From Diabrotica undecimpunctata (Eukaryota; Arthropoda; Insecta; Coleoptera; Chrysomelidae): a stretch of 64,000 bases of DNA. The stretch's first letter is position 1. Every line of letters begins with the position of its first letter. The notes below the pieces were generated by a model. The model made no database searches. It worked only from the letters and a program-made list of their open reading frames with translations, and was not told the origin of the DNA. The translations under genes and the position numbers were made by a program. The stretch is from the NCBI RefSeq assembly GCF_040954645.1, contig NC_092809.1, positions 67,518,141 through 67,582,140 on the forward strand, given 5' to 3'. Below, in pieces: positions 21,473-33,682 of the stretch.

Positions 21473-21598
21473 TACATTTAAATTTATGTTTAAAAAGCGC
21501 ACATTTAAATTTAAAAGTTAACGTGTCCCAGAGTTTTTTATTATTTTCTATAATAAGAGCACAAACAATTTTATTCCATAAGTGGTTTCCACATTGTA

Positions 21599-22753
21599 TG
21601 TAAAAATATGTAACTTACATATAATCCGCCGCCTATTCATCAGCATATGCCTTCCAATGACATTGCAATGCTATGCGATTTGACACTCTCTTCTTAGTCT
21701 GTACATGTTCAATTACTCTATTATTTATGATAAATCCCACTACCATTATGAAATATAAAAAAGTCGTTGGAATAATTGACAAGCATTTATTATATTCTAC
21801 TAATAACTACCGTGTTGAAATTTCATTAAGCGGAATACCCATTTGTTTAGTTAATTTTCTAGAATATTATTAGTCCTTTTCTCGGTTTAACGTATCGAAA
21901 ATATACATAAAAACGTTATAATATCCTTTAAATAGCAAATAAACATCTGGCTTTGGCGTTATGATGTCACACTTGCATGACTTCTGTTAATTTCTCAATT
22001 TAGACCACATGTATAATGGACGAACAACTAACAATCCGCTCGTGAGTTTTGTCTGCTCAAAGAATTATTCCATTTAATAAGTTATGTTTCCATCTCTGAT
22101 TCGGAAGGGTTTGTCGTGTAGTTGATGAGGTTTCTGACCGACTTTCGGATGATGAAGGTGGACACATTTTTAAAAAACCGGCTTTGCATTTCGGCTTCGC
22201 GTTTTAGTTTCATTAAAAGATAATCGTGCTGTCACTGGCGTACCGGTTTTTGATACATTGCAAGGAATACCGTAAGAGAATTGATTGTTATCTGTGGAAA
22301 GTTAATTAAATTTTGGCAAAATTAAAATCGTTGTTAACTACCGACTTTATATCCCACATCTATCTAATACTAATAATCTAACTATACAGTGATTGGCTAA
22401 TTAAGCTTAATTTAATTTTTTTATATAAAATTTCTCTTACAGATACGTTAATATTATTTTTTGGTTTCTTCTGTTGATTCCTAAAGGATTTTAAAAAATA
22501 TTTTTTCTATTTAAAGCAATATTTATTGGTAACTTTAAATATTTTGTTACTTTTTAAATATTCAAAGATTGGCCACTTACTTTCAATTATTGGCCAGTTG
22601 AATACCAGTAATTGGCCTAGGTAAGTCATATTATTAAAACAATAGGCAGGTACCTAGCTGTACTATAGAATTAATTTATTTTTAATAATAGAATAAAAAA
22701 ATAGGACAACAACAATTTTTTCATATATTTTGTTTAATAACAGAAGTCTTACA
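21599..22753. other. Non-coding stretch
   Basis: No transposon ends or coding frames recognised. A 66-codon plus frame at 21673-21873 has no family resemblance and is probably chance. Confidence 0.4.
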
Positions 22754-23185
22754 TTAAAAAAGTTTATCCATATCTACAGAAAGACTAATTTTTATAATGC
22801 ACAAATTATGATATTTTCGGCTATTTTCCAACAGCTCTTGGATTATAAGGAAAGTCATCCTTTGGGGTTCATCATCACTTTCAGAACTACTGAAAACTTT
22901 TCTTGCGTGACTTTTAGGTATTTTTGTATTATTGGTTAATCCGCGTATCCTGGCTGCATTATTGTGTTTGTTCAGGCGGTCAATGCCCATTTTGAGTCTT
23001 TTAAATTGAGTTGCATTTTTGGTTTTTAGCTTTTTTTGCTTTGATAATCTTTATGTTTTACGTATTTTTTTTCCTGGTATTGTTTTTTAATAGTCAATTT
23101 CTTTAGCTAAATTTTTGCATCCTAAACTAGTTAAAACAAATGGCAATCTCTGGCTATGCTTTTTTTCTTTTTGTGGTATTTTGGG
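22754..23185 (-). pseudogene. Unidentified coding-like remnant
   Basis: The minus strand keeps a protein-like composition over about 140 codons with two in-frame stops: KEKKHSQRLPFVLTSLG, then a basic stretch (KKLKTKNATQFKRLKMG), then ARKVFSSSESDDEP. A basic tail followed by an acidic Ser cluster occurs at the end of some transposase-derived nuclear proteins (Tigger/Jerky-like), but no diagnostic motif is present. I do not recognise the gene, and chance is not excluded. Confidence 0.2.
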
Positions 23186-24522
23186 CGCAATCACGAAATC
23201 TCACGAAAACAAGGATTAACCATGTTTACAGTTATCTTTTTTTTATTTTTACAAGATTTTTCATAATTACCATTTTTTTGAGAGTAGATTGTCAGCATTA
23301 ATTTGTCTATAGCCTGTTAGTTTTGTTTTAAAATAGATATTATAGTTGTATCTTGTATCTAAAATATATGGTTTAAAATTCTAGGTAAGTATCTTTGTGA
23401 TATGGTTTATTTTTTGGCAAGCTAAGAATAAAGGTAAAGGATAATCCTTACGTCTTTCGAACAATATTCATTTTAATGTACACTAACTTAATTATTAAAA
23501 AGTACACACCGTTTACCTAGTCCCTTTCTCCAATACTTACGCTGAATAAGCCTTTTATCTGTAATTTTACTGGCTTTTCGAAAATTCTAGGCTGCCAACA
23601 TCACCATAAAATATTAAATTGGTTAACGAGTCTTTAAAAAACATAACTGAATTACCTGGCAAACGGGCTTTTCGTAACATTCATATTTAATGAAAATACA
23701 TACATATTCACTTTAATATCCATTTATGAGCAGATATTCTAGTTAGCTTTCATCTCGAATAGGAGGAGGCTTTAGTAAGTTTTAAGCTCTCCTTAAACTA
23801 AGTGCTGCTTTCAGAAAAACCCTCTATATCATGTTAGAAGCCAATAGTGCGGTGGTGATCAAATTTTGTATCACAATAATAATTAGGAATATAGAGTAAG
23901 GTTATTCAAAAACCGAACCGTATTTAATTAAAGAACATTTTATCTAATTTAATCTGGTAAATACACTCTACAGAACTCCAGAGACTAAAGGGATTTCCAT
24001 ACTAACTTACAGTAAAATCTATAGGTAGATCGCGGAAAACTTAATTGGTTTCCCGTTCGTATGATTTAACTCTCATATTAATACACTTACTAATTTACGA
24101 TATATACAAGTAAATAATAACAAAAGACGAATTTTTTGCATGTAAAGAAATAAAGATATAAAAAATCAATTAAAAAGTGATAAATGTACAGAATAGCATA
24201 AAATTACAGTGGAAATATTAAAAAGCAATGGCAGAAGGATAGAAAAAAAAAAAGAATTGATGAAGGAAAGATTCGCTAAAAATAGCACAAGACTGGAGTG
24301 TTCAATCACAAATTAAACCCTTTAATTTGTAATCTTATAATAATCCTTACTTCCTATATAACCGTATATAATTTTTTACCTATTTTAGTAATGATCTTCA
24401 TACTTTAGTCACAAAGTACAAGACAATGACCTTTCTGATGAATTGTGGTTTTATTTGTGAGCTTATAAATTGGGGTTAGAGTCTTTGAATGAGTAGTTTA
24501 ATGAGAATATTTACGTCATATA
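23186..24522. other. Non-coding AT-rich stretch
   Basis: No frames, inverted repeats or tandem repeats stood out in a by-eye reading of both strands. Confidence 0.4.
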
Positions 24523-24524
24523 TA

Positions 24525-26529
24525 CAGGGTGTTTCAAAAAAGGTAACCCTGTCTCTAGGGTAGGTAAAAAACTGAAAAATAATTGGGGTATGCTTTGTAA
24601 AAAATTTTTGTAACGCCATCCGTTTTTCAAGATAAAACGGATGGTTTGAAGAAAAAAAATTTTACGCATTTTTTACGATTTTGCCGAAACTACTGGCAAC
24701 ATTGTAATGAAATTTTATACGAATATGTTTTGGAAGCTGATACATCCCATGCATTTGTTTTTATATCTGATTCTCATAGGGGGCGCTAGTTACAGGGATC
24801 GTACTAAGTATTAGTCAATATAACTTTTTTAAGAGTATAATTATTAATCAAAATTTCAAGTAAACTTAAACATAATTCAATTTTACATGAAAAAGGTACT
24901 CTTGGTAAAACTCGATACTGTATACCGTTTTTGGAATATTTTGATTTGAAAATTATGAAGTAATAATTGATGCTGTATAAAAATAGTAATTAAACAAAAC
25001 GCACAAGAAGAAAATTAAATTAATGACTAAGAACATAAAATAAAATTTAATTGCAGTAAGTGTAGAGTAAGTTCAACATGCCCTCCGTTTTCGCCGATTA
25101 CACAAGTCTATTCTTTTTTCTAAAGATTTCATTAACCTTCTAAACGGTAGGGGACCAGCTATGATGTCATTAAATTGACGTTGAATTCTTTCTTCCAATT
25201 CTTAACGTGAATTTACCTCTGTAGCATAGATACGACCAAACTGGTAGTCCCAAAGGGTTAAAATCTCATGACCGAGGTGAATGAATCGGAGCTTCTGCAC
25301 CTCTACCAATCCATCGATTCCGAAAATGATTAATCAATCAATTACGACACTTCTATCAAAGCAATGTGGTGGAGCTCATCGTGCATAAAAAATAAAGATC
25401 TTCGCTCGTTTGCTAAAGTTGCTGCCCAAACATTAACTTTAATGAGTGTTGGTAATGTGATACCCTTTTGACTCGTGGATTCTAATTACACCAGTAGTGT
25501 GCATTATGGGAGTTAAACATACCTTGTCGCGTAAAGGTGGCCTCGTCAGTAAAAAGAATGCATTTTAAAAAAATTGGATTGTGGGCTGTCTTTTGTTGCA
25601 ATGTTTCACAAAAATCAACTCTAACCGGTAGAGTTAGAGATAACTGGCAAGAGCTCTTGGACATGTCTGTAATGATAGGATGTAATTGCTGTTCTTTCAG
25701 TATCCGCCAAATACTTGAAGAAGAAGTATTTGTTCGTCTTGCTATATTCCTAACGCTAACTGTTGGATCTTGATCCAGTAAATTTAAAATATTATTTTCT
25801 TTATTAATTGTTGTTGTTGTTCTTGGTCTACCAGAATTTATTTTATTTGGTCTCACATTCCCAGTTTCTCGACAACGTCGTTCAACGGCGCTAAATGTTT
25901 TTTTACTTGGTAAGTTTCTTCTAGGAAACTTTTGTGCATACACAGCTGAATCGTCACAGCTGCACTAGAACATCCTAAACATTCGCCTAAAGTTAATAAC
26001 ATGTCAGTGTATTTAACATTTGAGTACATTTTGATTTGATTTTACAAATAACAAGGTTTCAAAACTATAATTATTGTTGATTTATCGTCATAACAATCAA
26101 TAAATGTCAGATTTCCATGGCACACAAAACGGTACACAGTATCGAGTTTTATCAAGAGTACCTTTTTCGTGTAAAATTAAATGATGTTTAAGTTTACTTG
26201 AAATTTTGATTAATAATTATACTCTTAAAAAAGTTATATTGCCTAATACTTAGTACAATCTGTGTAACTAGCGCCCTCTAGGAGAATCAGATATAAAAAC
26301 AAATTCATGGGATGTATCAGCTTCCAAAACATATTCGTATAAAATTTCATTACAATGGTGCCAGTAGTTTCGGCAAAATCGTAAAAAATGCGTAAAATTT
26401 TTTTTTCTTCAACGCCCTGTATCTTGAAAACGGACGGCGTTACAAAAATTTTTTACTAAGCAAACCTCAATTATTTTTCAGTTTTTTACCTACCCTAGAG
26501 ACAGGGTTACCTTTTTTTGAAACACCCTG
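24525..26529 (-). mobile_element. Mariner-type transposon with about 400-bp inverted repeats
   Basis: Left end CAGGGTGTTTCAAAAAAGG and right end CCTTTTTTTGAAACACCCTG are inverted copies. Similarity runs inward about 400 bp with small differences (for example the CTAGCGCC region and the TTTACTTGAAATTTTGATTAAT region). The left flank is TA (24523-24524) and the right flank is now AA. Full length is 2005 bp. The long repeats are much longer than the 30-bp ends of classical mariners, but this is common for this insect lineage. Confidence 0.9.
25075..26029 (-). pseudogene. Mariner-type transposase (decayed)
   Basis: The likely start at 26029 reads MYSNVKYTDMLLTLGEC. An indel near 25950 then shifts into a clean 150-codon frame (25482-25943). 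That frame has FPRRNLPSKKTFSAVERR (helix-turn-helix), RRTNTSSSSIWRIL (second DNA-binding helix) and FLKCILFTDEATFTRQG (first catalytic Asp in FTDEATF). Later frames show WCNxNPRVKR and NRWIGRGAEAP, and the tail MKSLEKRIDLCNRR lies near 25110. The second Asp region (QQDGA) is lost. The protein cannot be made intact. Confidence 0.87.
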
Positions 26530-26589
26530 AAGAAGTACTTAGGTCCTTGTTTGAAGTTACGTCGCGTGTACGACGTACACGACGTTGAT

Positions 26590-28955
26590 TTTTTTTATTG
26601 TTACATTGCATTTACAATTTACTCTATACACAGAGTAATAAGTAAATAGTCTGTAAGTAAATTAACGTTAGTTAGGTACCTTCCAGTGACGATTCTCTAA
26701 GTAATATTGCGGTAAGTCTTCTGGCCATACCCTCTTCAATCTTCTTTCGGCAAGTGGTTGGGTGAATAAATTATTTATCAGTTCGTTGATGTGATCAGTG
26801 GTGCGATTTTTATCTTTTATTTAGTGATTCTTTATTATGTCCTTAGGTAATGGGATGTCCAGATCATTGTGAAGTGTTTGGTTTGATACATACCATGGAG
26901 CTTTACTTATCATACGTAGTAATTTGGATTGAAATGTTTGAAGTATCTTCGTATTTGAAGGTTTACTATAGCTCCATAGTTCTATTTCATATGCCCAAAC
27001 TGGTATAAGTATAGCTTTGTACAGAAGCAGTTTATTTTCAAGAGATAACTAAGACCTACATAGCCAGTTCATATTTTTTAGTTTAAGATCTAGTTGTTTC
27101 CGTTTAGTTTTAATGTGAGTTGTTCATGTAAGTTTTCATCCAGGTGCAATCCCAAGTATTTGACAACTGGTTTTACAGGAATAGAAGTATTATTAATATA
27201 AACTTGTGGACATGTGGATTTTCTTGTTGTAAAAGTAATTTGTACTGATTTGCTAGCATTAACACTGATCTTCCATTGCTAAAGCCAGTTTTGTAATTGA
27301 TCTAAATGATTTTGTACTTTTTGTGATGCAACATTAGGGTCGATATCCACTGCCAAGATTCCCATGTCATCGGCAAATGTAGCTAAGAAGGTATCATTGC
27401 TGATTGGAAGGTATGCTGTAAATATCAGATACAGAAATGGACCCAAAACGCTACTCTGAGGTACGTCAGATTGTATGATGTGGTAATTTGAGTAGCTGTC
27501 TTTAATTTTGACTTGGAAGTAACGGTCAGTAAGACATGATTTTAGTATAAAGTATAGTTGGTCTGTTACGTGTAATTTCAGTTTGTAGAGGAGACCTTCA
27601 TGCTATATTCTATCAAATGCGTGTTGTATATCTAGAAGCAAATTTTCATTGTATTGGAAAGTATCGAAGACGTAGTATGCTGTTGTATATTATTGTTAAT
27701 AGCACCACTGCTTTTCTCTGTAGCTTCCGAAGTAATTCCCCTGTTCTCAAGTCATAGCCAGGAGCTTTCTTAGGATTTAGCATTTTTATTTGTTGTCGAA
27801 CCTCTGTCGGAGTAAATGTTGTCAGAGGAAGAAATAGTTGACATGGAGTTTCGAGGTACATTCTTATATCATCATCTCTATCGTTATTAGTATATGGTGC
27901 TGCAAATACAGTTGCAAGATGCTCTGCGAATACTGTTCTTTTTCTGCGTTTGTGCGGGCTCAGATCGTATCTGTTTTTCTTAAAGGTGAATTTGTTATTG
28001 CCGGTCGTTTACATTTTTTTGTAGCTTTCCATATAGAGTGGTCCTCATGTGAGAGGTTCCAAACATAAAACTGGAAAGAGTCGTTTTTTTCTTCATGTAC
28101 TACTTTATTTAGTCTATGACTTGTCCTGTTAAGGTACGTTTTATTTAGTGGATTTCTCGTTTGTTAACATATGCGTCGAGCTCCTCTTTTTTCTGCTACC
28201 AGTTCTCTTATATCAAGGGGGATATTATGGTTTTCTTGCACACTTCTTTGGCGCAGTGGTGTTGCTGTATGCTCTGTCTTCCTAGTTGGTATGTATGGTG
28301 AACCATATTGTTCTCTCGTTCGTGATGTATTAGTTTTCTGTAGGATTCAGGTGTCTTTGGTAAAATTTTTATTGTTTGTTTGTTAAGGCTTTAGTAAAGT
28401 AAGTTTCTACTTCTACTGCTTGAGTTAAATTATCTATCATTTTACTATAGTCATGCACGCCATATATAAAAATTGGAGGGAGTTTTAGGATATTTATTCG
28501 TATCATTTATGGGGTTTTCCCATAAATGATACGAATGTGAAAGTGGCTGAAACCTATTTGAGAGTGTAATTGGAGCTTTTTTTTCTCTTAAATCTTGACG
28601 TTAAAGCCTTTTTCTTTTATTGTTTGCCATGAGTGTTTATTATTTTGAGAGTCTTTATGTTCTTCATCTGATATCGAATCATATTCATTCTGTGTTTCTG
28701 GACTGTTTTTTAAATTTAAGTTAGCTTGAGAGTTTTATGTAGAATGAGAAAAGTTGGTTTGCTGGGCAACTACTGGCTGTACCTGATATTGTTGTTGATA
28801 AGTATCAAAAGATATCATTTGGTTGAGTGTTGGTTGATTTGAGCAGAATGGTGGATCTTGAGTATTTATTTGACTTACTTGGTAATACAAATGTCTTAGA
28901 TTTATAGGCTTGTTCTGCATTACAGTTGGAAACTGCACTGTAGGGTACTAAAAAT
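26590..28955 (-). pseudogene. Decayed Jockey-type LINE
   Basis: The minus strand shows, from high to low coordinates: a Gln-rich ORF1-like piece (28735-28938), an endonuclease-RT linker, and the RT fingers TEVRQQIKMLNPKKAPGYD (27780). After these come FADDMGILAVD (catalytic, 27370), WKISVNASKSVQITFT (27250) and VKYLGLHLDENLH (27150). The motif B region reads SDVPQSSVLGP, changed from GVPQGSVLSP. There is no RNase H, as in Jockey. Endonuclease sequence is largely missing, so an internal deletion lies between ORF1 and the linker. Stops and frameshifts are frequent. Confidence 0.8.
28496..28536. repeat. Perfect 18-bp hairpin
   Basis: Arms 28496-28513 (ATTCGTATCATTTATGGG) and 28519-28536 are exact inverted copies around a 5-nt loop. 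It lies inside the Jockey remnant and is not part of any known domain there. No polyuridine follows, so it is not terminator-like. Confidence 0.95.
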
Positions 28956-29639
28956 AATTTGATTCGAATCATCCTGGTCCGTTCCCTGTTGCAAACATTT
29001 TCTCCTCACTTAGAGCTTACTTTTATTTCCCATTGACTGTATAAATAAAAATTTATTTATTTACCAATAATCAATTTAAATATACTAAATTTCGAGAAGA
29101 TTAATAATTAGTTAGCTCAATTAAAATTATCTTCAGAAAACCGCCAAAAATTAATATTTTTCGGGGAGAATCACACCAAAATTCACATTAAGTTTGACAG
29201 TTATTTTGATAATTTAGGTATTTTATTACGGGCTATGGTTACGGGCACCATATATATTATTTAGTATGGGCTACCCATAGCTCGTTTTATTATAATCTTT
29301 TATATATAGCTCATTTTTTCACATCGACGATTGAGAAGTTATACATAAGGGTATTCGCATTTATATTTAAATTATAATATTATACATACAAGCCATGCTT
29401 GTATTTATTAAATGGTCAAATGAACATCGGAAATTACCGATCAATATACCTGCTATCACACCTCCATAACCTGTCGACCAGGCTTGATTCAAAAAACAGT
29501 TTAGCATCATAGATTACTGTACACCATTGAGAATGACCTATCGATCCATTTATGACTTATGTGAATTTTCAGAAGTCATTTGAATCCATAAAATTGTGGG
29601 CAGTATTAGAATCAAAAAAACAAAAAAACGATGTCATAC
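28956..29639. other. Non-coding stretch
   Basis: AT-rich, no recognised element. Confidence 0.4.
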
Positions 29640-30020
29640 AACTATTGCAACCCTATATATCCCCTCTTCTTCGTCTTCTTTTTATATAAACATCACTCTA
29701 TCTGTTTTTCGATGTGCCTCCAGTAAATTACCATTACTTAATTTTCGTGGTCTTCCCACTTATCGTCTTTTCATTGGAGAACCGTCTCCTGCCATCTTTA
29801 CTACTTTATTTGTTATCACTCGTCTAATATGATCGTTCCGGTTTACTCTTCTATTTCCTACCCAGCGTTCGAGGTTCTCTACCTTGCATCTACGTCGTAT
29901 ATATGTACTTTTAGCTCTGTCCCATAGTGTTTTATCATAAATTTTTTTTGTATTTATATCTCTGCTGTTTCTAAGATTAATTTTGTCCTGTCTATTACAG
30001 TTCGTGTTTCTATGTATATC
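29640..30020 (-). pseudogene. LINE C-terminal tail (RTE-like)
   Basis: The minus-strand translation contains RCKVENLERWVGNRRVNRND, HIRRVITNKVVKMAGDG and KRRVGRPRKL. These match the C-terminal tail of RTE/BovB-like LINEs (RRxWNxHIxRM, then RRSxGRPRKRW). Only this tail is present, so the copy is strongly 5'-truncated. Confidence 0.55.
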
Positions 30021-30119
30021 GTAACTTGGGTAAATAATTGTAAAATTCTGAAAAGAATCTTTAATTACCGACTAAACTGAAAACATCACAATTTTACCAA
30101 AGGCTACTGCCTTTAATAA

Positions 30120-30885
30120 CTATACTTTATACAAACTCTTTCAAAATTTTGTTGGGGTACAGATAAGAATATATTTCTTACAGTTTACAGAGCTTAAATA
30201 AGATCCAAACTAGATTACGGTTGATTTATTTACATGTGTGCTTCCAAATCTGAACTAAACGTATTAGATTCTATCCAAAATATTGCTCTTCGTCGATGCC
30301 TTGAAGCTTTTCGCTTCAGCCCGCAAGAAAGTCTTTACTGCAAAAGTAACGAGGCCCCTCTATCCCATAAAAGACAACATATACTTCTATAATATGCTAC
30401 CACTACATTAAGTAATCCTTCCAACCCCATTTACCACCTTTCTGCCTCTGTTCCTGATTGCTCTATTAGCAACCCCTTTCGCACAGTTAAAGAGCCATTC
30501 CCGTAATTACTCGCATGTCTATTAAAGAGCACTGACCTATGTCTTACCCTGCTTATTCCTTCTGCAGTCACCCCTTTCTAGACCAAATATCCCTCACCAT
30601 TTACAACAAATATGACACACCCTTACTCTTATAAAGGAAGAATTCCTAGAAACACTAGACAAAGCACCTTTCGATTTAGTTATTTACACTGATGCTTCTT
30701 AAAATTTCTTGCGTTGTAGGATGCGCAGTTACTACTTTAAAAGACTTTCTACGTTTCACTCGATTGTCCTCATCACGCAGCAGAGTTGTTTAGCATTTCA
30801 TTATCATTTATCATTTATCATCTCCGAAGCATTTAAATTCATTTCAACCTCATTCAAAAATGTAGCAATTTACACCGATTTCCTT
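30120..30885 (+). pseudogene. I-group LINE, left half (RT thumb to RNase H)
   Basis: Plus-strand frames give RT-thumb sequence (FCWGTDKNIF, IRSKLDYGLIY, ASKSELNVLDSIQN, RRCLEAFRFSP). They then give the start of RNase H, ending in SFKNVAIYTD at 30879. Counterparts in the I-group copy at 1877-3088 are FWGADCKTLI, LDYGCISYG and CVIITDSLNAL. The RNase H is cut exactly at its second Asp by the RTE-like insertion and resumes at 33697. Frameshifts and stops are frequent. The 5' part of the LINE is absent. Confidence 0.75.
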
Positions 30886-33682
30886 TTTTTCATATTCTTA
30901 TCAAAAATCAATCTTTTTCTTATTGCGCCGTCTCCTTTCGAAGGTTGGCGATCCAAAAGGCAATTGTAGCTTTGGAAATTGCTGTACTAAAGATTTCTGT
31001 GGATGAGCGGCTAAACCATCTCCTTAGGTCTTTCAGCCACGAGTTCCATCGTCTTCCAACTGATCTTTGGCCCTGCACTTTACCTTCCAATATGATTTGA
31101 AGTAATTCATATCTCTTAACTCTCAACACATGACCCAAGTATTGTATTTTTCTCTCTTTGATTATACTGAGTAATTCTTTTTGTTTGCTCATGCGCCGAA
31201 GTACCTCACTGTTGGTACTTTTTGTATCCATGGAATTCTCAGCATTAGTTTGTATATATACATTTCAAAGGCAGCTATTCTTTTTCTGTTTCAGAGTCCA
31301 TTGTCCAACTTTCACAACCATGCAGCAAAACGGAAAAAACGTAACATCTGATCATTCGATTTCTGAGATCTAGACTAAGGTCTGATCTTGTAAAAAATGT
31401 TTTCATGATTGTTTTCCTCGCTTGTTCGATTCTTGACAGGATTTCTTTTTTTGGGTTACACTGGCTGTTGATATTTGCTCATAAATATTTTATGGAAGTT
31501 ACCTGTTTTATTATTTGTCCATTGGCGTACAAATATACGTTTGTTGGTATCTTTGAAAATACTAGAATTGAAAACATTTAGATGTAAACCGAACATTTCG
31601 CTAAATCGACGAACTACAGCATTTTTATTATATTTTGTAGTTCTTGTGTGTTGCTTGCTATTAGGACAATAACATCAGCGTACCTGATGTCTATGTTGGT
31701 TCCGTTAATCTTGATTTCACCTTGAACCTCGTCTAATGCTTTTCCGAATATAGATTCCGAATACAGATTAAATAATAGTGGTGGTAAGACGCAACCTTGT
31801 AGTTTGGTGCCAATATAGTTCTGTGTGTACTAACACTGACATCACAAAAAATACAAAATTACGTCTTGTTCGAGCATTGATATTTCCTCTCGCCATCTAT
31901 GCTTTAAAAACATGGAAAATAAAAAATCCGATTCAAAGCGTTTAATGACATTTGAAATGTGGGTCGACCGTAGAATGTTGCGCATACCATGGACCGCCCA
32001 TCGCAAAAATAACTCAATTCTAGCAGAACTTAACATAAACACTAGACTCATCACAACTATCAACCAAAATATACTGAGATATTTTAGATATATAACTAGC
32101 AGAAGAAAAGGCATGAGGCGAATGATAGTTAAAGGTAACGTAGCGGGTAAAAGATGCAGAGAAAGATCTCCAGTACGATGGTCGGATCAAATAAAGGAGA
32201 TGACTGATTACTCATTCTTAGAAGCAAAACAACACGCACATGAGAGAGATAATTGGACAGAAATAGTCAAACAAATTACATGACACCACTACATCTTTAC
32301 GAAGGAAAAAATATTGAGGAAGATAGTTCATCTATATATTTCGTAGAAGATAGAAGTCTTGCTCGTCAATTCCAGTTGTTCTTATAATTTCGATCATCTT
32401 TTGATTGTTAACGCAGTCAAATCGCATCGTTATTTAACACATCTAAGACAAAAAGAGCTTCTCGTGTTCCCAATCTACTTTAAAATCCGAATTGAAGGTC
32501 ACTCATCTGAAACTCACATTTTTTGTAAATTCGTCTATGGATGATTCTGAGAATAGTTTTGATGACATGAGACATTATGCTTGATATTCGATAGTCATCG
32601 CAGTGTGAGACATTGGATTTTTTTTTTTGTAATATTGCGAATGTTGATTTTAGCCAGTCTGATGTTATTTTAGCTGTGTCTTATCTCTTATTGAAATTTA
32701 CTTTTATTATCTGCAATTAATTTAATTATTTCGACATTGATATTGCTGGACCGGTGGCTTTTCCATTCTTCTGAGCTTATAATATATAAATAACTTCTTT
32801 TGTTATTTTTGGACCTTTTTCATATATTTGATCATCCGTGGATGGTGGAGAACAAGCTTTATCATCGTCAAAAAGTGTCTGAATGTATTCTTTTTATTTA
32901 TCCAGTATGTCTTCTGTACCTATAATTATCTCGTTATTATTATTTCTCAATATTATTTCTTGTCTCTTTATGTGTCTTATCTCTTTATGTTCTTCTGTCA
33001 TTTTTTTCACTTTTTTATCGACAATAAATGTGTATTTTTCCTGAAGATGTTTAATTTCTAGATATTTGGTTAACATCCAGTTTTCTTTAGCTTTTTTCAC
33101 TTTAGCACTTTTTTCTAACGATTTTATTGACTCGTTTTTATTCTATTGGGATTGTTTTATGTTTTCATCTTACGTCCATGAGGTCCATGATGTCTTGCGT
33201 TATCCGTTCTTGTTTTCTGTTGGTTTTCGTAAACCCGATGTCGTCGTCTTGTATCTTTGTTATTTTCGTTTTTAGAGCAGTTCATGTTACTTCAACGTCT
33301 GTCTGTACCAAGTTCTCCAGCGTTTCTATTTCTTTCTTTACCTTGATACTTATTTCGTGTTTCTTTTCAGGGTTCTTGTCTATATGTCTATTTTTCTTGA
33401 CACTTTTTCCCTTTTAACTTTAAGAAACCTTTTGAATCTAAAATCCATTATAACAGGATTGTGATTGTGATTCATCGCAATGAATGTCAGCTCCAGGATA
33501 TGTTTTAGTAGATTTTATGTAGGTACTTCTTAAAGTTGTTATCGAGAAAAATGAAGTCGATTTGATTTATAACAATTTTATCTATTCTGTCTGCAGGTGA
33601 TTTTCAAGTGTATAGCCTTCTAGGATGTTGTTTGAAGAAGGTGTTGACTACTAACAGGTTGTTCTCTACGCAGAATTAAAAT
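30880..33682 (-). pseudogene. RTE-like LINE inserted in the I-group LINE
   Basis: Minus strand, from 33682 downward: endonuclease C-terminus (TRKSPADRIDKIVINQIDFI), Lys-rich linker (WMLTKYLEIKHLQEKY), FDCVNNQKMIEIIRTTGID, QGCVLPPLLFNLYSESIF and IRYADVIVLIAS. The thumb and the C-terminal GHVLRVKRYELLQIILEGK follow to 30920. A T run at 30884-30890 is its A-rich tail. The flanks CAATTTACACCGAT (30866-30879) and CAATATTTACTGAT (33683-33696) are alike and fit a 14-bp target duplication that has since diverged. It lacks most of the endonuclease and has many stops. Confidence 0.75.
31832..32330 (+). pseudogene. Second LINE tail nested inside the RTE-like copy
   Basis: A plus-strand frame reading KLRLVRALIFPLAIYALKTW leads into FEMWVDRRMLRIPWTAHR, ILRYFRYITSRRKGMRRM and RERSPVRWSDQIKEMT. 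This is the C-terminal block of an RTE-like LINE, opposite in orientation to its host element. The 31912-32283 part is an uninterrupted 123-codon frame. It splits the host RT between the LRNIY region (32340) and its QGC motif (about 31800). Confidence 0.75.

Larger units (their letters stand above)
19626..21596. mobile_element. Palindromic MITE split at its centre by a mariner-type element
   Basis: Arms 19626-19747 and 21475-21596 are both 122 bp and are inverted copies at about 90% identity by eye. Outer ends are CAGTGTGGAAACC and its complement, bounded by TA (19624-19625 and 21597-21598). Removing the insert leaves a palindrome of about 246 bp with AATGTACATT at its centre. The inserted element occupies 19750-21472 and uses that central TA as target, now at 19748-19749 and 21473-21474. 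The alternative is one element with about 300-bp inverted repeats. Confidence 0.8.
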
